Assembly: GCF_007988965.1 (NCBI RefSeq) | Contig: NZ_BJVD01000008.1 | Span: 62,001-126,000 of the forward strand | DNA length: 64,000 nucleotides | DNA from: Rummeliibacillus stabekisii | GTDB lineage: Bacteria > Bacillota > Bacilli > Bacillales_A > Planococcaceae | Direction of reading: 5' to 3' | In this document: positions 61,556 to 64,000 of the stretch, in pieces | Position numbering within the stretch: position 1 is the first letter of the stretch | Layout of the letters: each line of letters begins with the position of its first letter | Translations under genes and position numbers: made by a program | Notes under the pieces: generated by a model | Told to the model about the DNA's origin: nothing | The model's database searches: none | The model's input: only the letters and a program-made list of their open reading frames with translations

Positions 61556-62794
61556 ATGTTTCGTGAATCCATTACTTTTTTCAAGTCGTATAACCGAAAT
61601 ATTAAATTACTATTGTTAGGAAATATTTTTATCCAAATTGGTTTAGGCATTACAGCGATTATTTATAATTTCTATATTCGGTCACTAGGCTATGAAGATA
61701 CGATGAACGGGCAGGTTATCTCTCTCACATCACTTGCCACGGCTTTATTTCTTTTGCCAGCTGGCATAATGGGCGATCGTAAAGGCAGGAAAAAGATACT
61801 TCTCTTTGGCCTTGCCGCAGCAGGTATATTTATGCTGCTACGATCCGTGTTAGAATCAGCGAGCCTTTTATTAAGCATCGCCTTTTTATTAGGCGGAGCT
61901 ACGGCATTTTTTCAGGTTATGGTGATTCCCATGCTTGCAGAAAATTCAACAGCAGATCAGCGGGTACATCTATTCAGCTTTCACTTTGCCATTACCACAG
62001 CGGCGAATGTTATCGGCAACTTGTTAGGCGGTTTTTTAACAGATGTATTCAAACTACTTGTTGAAGATATTAGCGCTATTCGCTTGGCATTGTTGATTGG
62101 CTCCATCATTTTTGCAAGCGCCATGATTCCTTTCGCAAAATTAGCAGAGCCTTTAAAGGATGCTGAACAGCCGCCTTTATTAAGGGAGCCAATAGGATCG
62201 GTAAGTCGCAAGATAATCTTAATTTTTTTCCTTTCCCAACTATTGATTGGAACAGGCTCTGGTCTTGTCATTCCCTATTTGAATCTATATTTTGCGGACC
62301 GTTTCCATGCATCCAACTCAGCGATTGGCCTAATTTTATCCGTTGGCCAAGCAGGAACTGCCATCGCTATGTTTCTAGGGCCTGCAGTGGTCAAGAGGTT
62401 CGGCGAGGTGAAAGCAGTTGTGCTTTTGCAAATGCTATCTCTACCTTTTTTACTCATCACAGCTTTCACCGGAAATCTATTTATAGCATCGATTGCTTTT
62501 CTATTTCGGCAAGCCCTTATGAATGCAGGTAATCCCATTCAAATGTCTTTGATGATGTCGTTAGTGAACGATCGTTCTAAAGGTGTTGCAAATTCTGCAA
62601 ACCAGATGGCCTTCAACTTAGGATGGGCTTTTATGGGCCCTGTTTCCACAACACTGGTTGTCACTTATGGCTCTTACTGGGGCTATGCAGCTGTTTTCAG
62701 TATTACATCCTTTATCTATTTCATCGCAACTCTATATTTCTTTTTTGTATTAAAAGCTTTTACAAAAAAGAATATTCAAGTTGCTATGAGCTGA
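61556..62794 (+). CDS. MFS transporter, drug-efflux-like
   Basis: 412 residues, 12 TM. TM1 has LLLLGNIFIQIGLGITAIIYNFYIRSLG; the loop 2-3 motif GIMGDRKGRKKIL is intact; NVIGNLLGGFLTDVFK and the mirrored GPAVVKRFGEVKAVVLL in the second half complete the two six-helix bundles. It resembles exporters of the YttB/YfmO type rather than sugar carriers; substrate unknown. ATG with AAAGG about 11 nt upstream, a rather long spacing. Monocistronic. Confidence 0.88.
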   Translation: MFRESITFFKSYNRNIKLLLLGNIFIQIGLGITAIIYNFYIRSLGYEDTMNGQVISLTSLATALFLLPAGIMGDRKGRKKILLFGLAAAGIFMLLRSVLESASLLLSIAFLLGGATAFFQVMVIPMLAENSTADQRVHLFSFHFAITTAANVIGNLLGGFLTDVFKLLVEDISAIRLALLIGSIIFASAMIPFAKLAEPLKDAEQPPLLREPIGSVSRKIILIFFLSQLLIGTGSGLVIPYLNLYFADRFHASNSAIGLILSVGQAGTAIAMFLGPAVVKRFGEVKAVVLLQMLSLPFLLITAFTGNLFIASIAFLFRQALMNAGNPIQMSLMMSLVNDRSKGVANSANQMAFNLGWAFMGPVSTTLVVTYGSYWGYAAVFSITSFIYFIATLYFFFVLKAFTKKNIQVAMS

Positions 62795-62801
62795 GTTTTA
62801 A

Positions 62802-62846
62802 AAACACCTTATTGTTTGGCTTTTAAAGCAAAACAATAAGGTGTTT
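62802..62846. terminator. Bidirectional terminator
   Basis: Perfect 16-bp inverted repeat AAACACCTTATTGTTT / AAACAATAAGGTGTTT (62802-62817, 62831-62846) between the convergent MFS and GGDEF-EAL genes. Confidence 0.85.
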
Positions 62847-62861
62847 CATTTTTCAAATATT

Positions 62862-64000
62862 TTATTTGTTTATAGGTTGTTTAAGAGTTTGCAGCTTCCC
62901 TTCATATTCACAGACAGGAAGCGGTGGTGAGAAGTAATACCCTTGGATGTCATAGCAGGATAGGTCGCTTAAGAAATCAATTTGTTCCCTCGTTTCGACT
63001 CCTTCTGCAATCACATTCAGCTTCAGTTGTTTTGCCAGGGAGATAATCGTCGCAATAACCTCTCCATTTTCTTGGTAATCATCGATAAAGCTTTTATCAA
63101 TTTTTAAACGGTTGATCGCCAATTTATGCAAGTAGCTGAGTGAACTGTAGCCTGTGCCAAAATCATCAATCGAAAGTTCAAAGCCCATGTCAATGAGTTC
63201 ATCGAAACGTTCATTCACATTAATCCTGTCTCTTAAAATAATCGATTCTGTTAATTCAAACTCAACATACTCACTGCTTATTTGATATGTTTCCAATGCT
63301 TGTTGCAAAAAAGGAATTAAATCATCACGATAAAATTGCACTGATGATAAGTTAATTGACGTTCTCGGCACTTGGTTTCCCTCATCGAGCCATCTACGAA
63401 TTTGTCCGAAGACTATCTTAATGATTTCTCTTTCTAATTCAATGATGAGCTGCGACTCCTCCGCTATTCTTATAAATATATTCGGTGGGATATAGCCGTA
63501 TTTCGGATGCTGCCATCTTGCTAGGGCCTCTGCTCCAATCATACGATTGCTTTGACTATTATATTTCGGCTGATAATAGACCATAATCGAATGATTTGTT
63601 AATGCATCTCTCAAATCATTCTCAAGCTCAAGCCTATTTAACACATGCCCAGTCATTTCTTTGCTGTATCGTATATAGTTGTTAGCACCATTTTCTTTCG
63701 CCTGATACATGGCTAAATCTGCGAAAATGAATAAATCCTTTAACGAAGTTGCATCTTCTGGGTAACAGGAAATGCCGATGCTACAGGTAATCTGGAACTC
63801 ATTGTCATGTACCTTAATAGGCGAAGAAAAAGCTGATAGAATGTCTTTTGCAAGGTCTTCTATATCTTGTTTTTGGGGAATAAAAGCTAAAAACTCATCT
63901 CCACCTATTCTTGCAAGTAGGCTATCTGAAGGCATTAACTCGTTTAAACGAGCAGACATTTTTTTTAATGCCATATCTCCATACTTATGTCCATAATTAT
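62862..64000 (-). CDS. GGDEF-EAL protein (5' end beyond the window)
   Basis: 379 residues seen; the frame is open to the edge (NYGHKYGDMALKKM), so the front of the GGDEF domain and any sensor are missing. GGDEF motif RIGGDEFLAF is intact, with CSIGISCYPEDATSL and DLAMYQAKENGANNY. The EAL domain follows (~120-370): MIGAEALARWQHP with intact E-A-L, INLSSVQF, VEFELTES, SIDDFGTGYSSLSYL, LKIDKSFID, IAEGVET and QGYYFSPP. All catalytic residues for phosphodiesterase activity seem present, so the protein may both make and break cyclic di-GMP. Confidence 0.93.
   Translation of the reverse strand, partial: NYGHKYGDMALKKMSARLNELMPSDSLLARIGGDEFLAFIPQKQDIEDLAKDILSAFSSPIKVHDNEFQITCSIGISCYPEDATSLKDLFIFADLAMYQAKENGANNYIRYSKEMTGHVLNRLELENDLRDALTNHSIMVYYQPKYNSQSNRMIGAEALARWQHPKYGYIPPNIFIRIAEESQLIIELEREIIKIVFGQIRRWLDEGNQVPRTSINLSSVQFYRDDLIPFLQQALETYQISSEYVEFELTESIILRDRINVNERFDELIDMGFELSIDDFGTGYSSLSYLHKLAINRLKIDKSFIDDYQENGEVIATIISLAKQLKLNVIAEGVETREQIDFLSDLSCYDIQGYYFSPPLPVCEYEGKLQTLKQPINK

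Noticed and set aside
1-64000. CRISPR arrays, insertion sequences, prophage, tRNA and rRNA genes
   Set aside because: No regularly spaced repeats, transposase or integrase motifs, phage structural genes, or tRNA cloverleaf with CCA-adjacent T-loop were found on reading either strand.

Overview
The window is 64 kb of low-GC chromosome from an endospore-forming member of the Bacillota, order Bacillales. Sporulation genes (prkA, yhbH, spoVR, a lytH-like peptidase), strong AGGAGG ribosome-binding sites, frequent TTG/GTG starts, sigma-B and sigma-D type promoters, an L-box lysine riboswitch and BirA/Fur-type operators all fit. Gene content (Mqo, kynurenine pathway, BioB, DabAB) suggests Bacillaceae or Planococcaceae, but the sequence alone does not settle the genus. 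I see no rRNA, tRNA, CRISPR array, transposase, prophage or plasmid function. Both ends cut a gene: an RNase J at the left, a GGDEF-EAL protein at the right.

Layout. 0-4.3 kb: RNase J and a convergent secreted subtilisin-like protease. 4.4-10.3 kb: the PrkA/YhbH/SpoVR sporulation-stress group, with prkA apparently starting at a non-canonical AUC codon, then a divergent LytH-like M23 peptidase. 10.4-15.8 kb: a dissolved-inorganic-carbon accumulation operon (dabB-dabA-DUF2294) behind a leader terminator that may be an attenuator. 16-21 kb: flavin oxidoreductase, HAD phosphatase, sigma-B stress protein, riboswitch-controlled dapA, cupin. 21-26.2 kb: a tandem duplication of a secreted repeat-protein gene with its own promoter and terminator, bounded on the far side by a decayed copy of the cupin gene end. 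26.3-31.2 kb: TatD, DUF1456, flavin monooxygenase, a DUF1284 gene under a BirA-like operator, and a chemoreceptor with a sigma-D promoter.

31.3-36.4 kb: a Fur-controlled heme acquisition and degradation operon (IsdE-like receptor, permease, ATPase, HugZ/HutZ-type enzyme) and mqo. 36.7-44.5 kb: diguanylate cyclase, Na+/alanine symporter, MerR-TipAS regulator, uracil-DNA glycosylase-like protein, GntR plus membrane protein pair, and bioB with a BirA operator. 44.7-53.4 kb: polar amino-acid ABC transporter, PAS-GGDEF protein, GNAT/DMT pair, MFS and APC transporters.

53.6-55.2 kb: a 54-residue Cys-rich protein, then a short leader ORF and terminator in front of a long RsgA-type GTPase, which looks like ribosome-mediated attenuation. 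55.3-60.4 kb: a tryptophan-to-anthranilate operon (kynU, APC permease, kynA, kynB) divergent from a TetR regulator whose likely operator brackets the kynU -35 box. 60.4-64 kb: hot-dog protein, histidine phosphatase, MFS transporter and the partial GGDEF-EAL protein. Three cyclic-di-GMP proteins occur in 27 kb.

The strongest candidates for something new are the rsgA leader, the BirA-like operator on a DUF1284 gene, the dab leader, the AUC start of prkA, and the duplicated surface-protein unit with its cupin relic.
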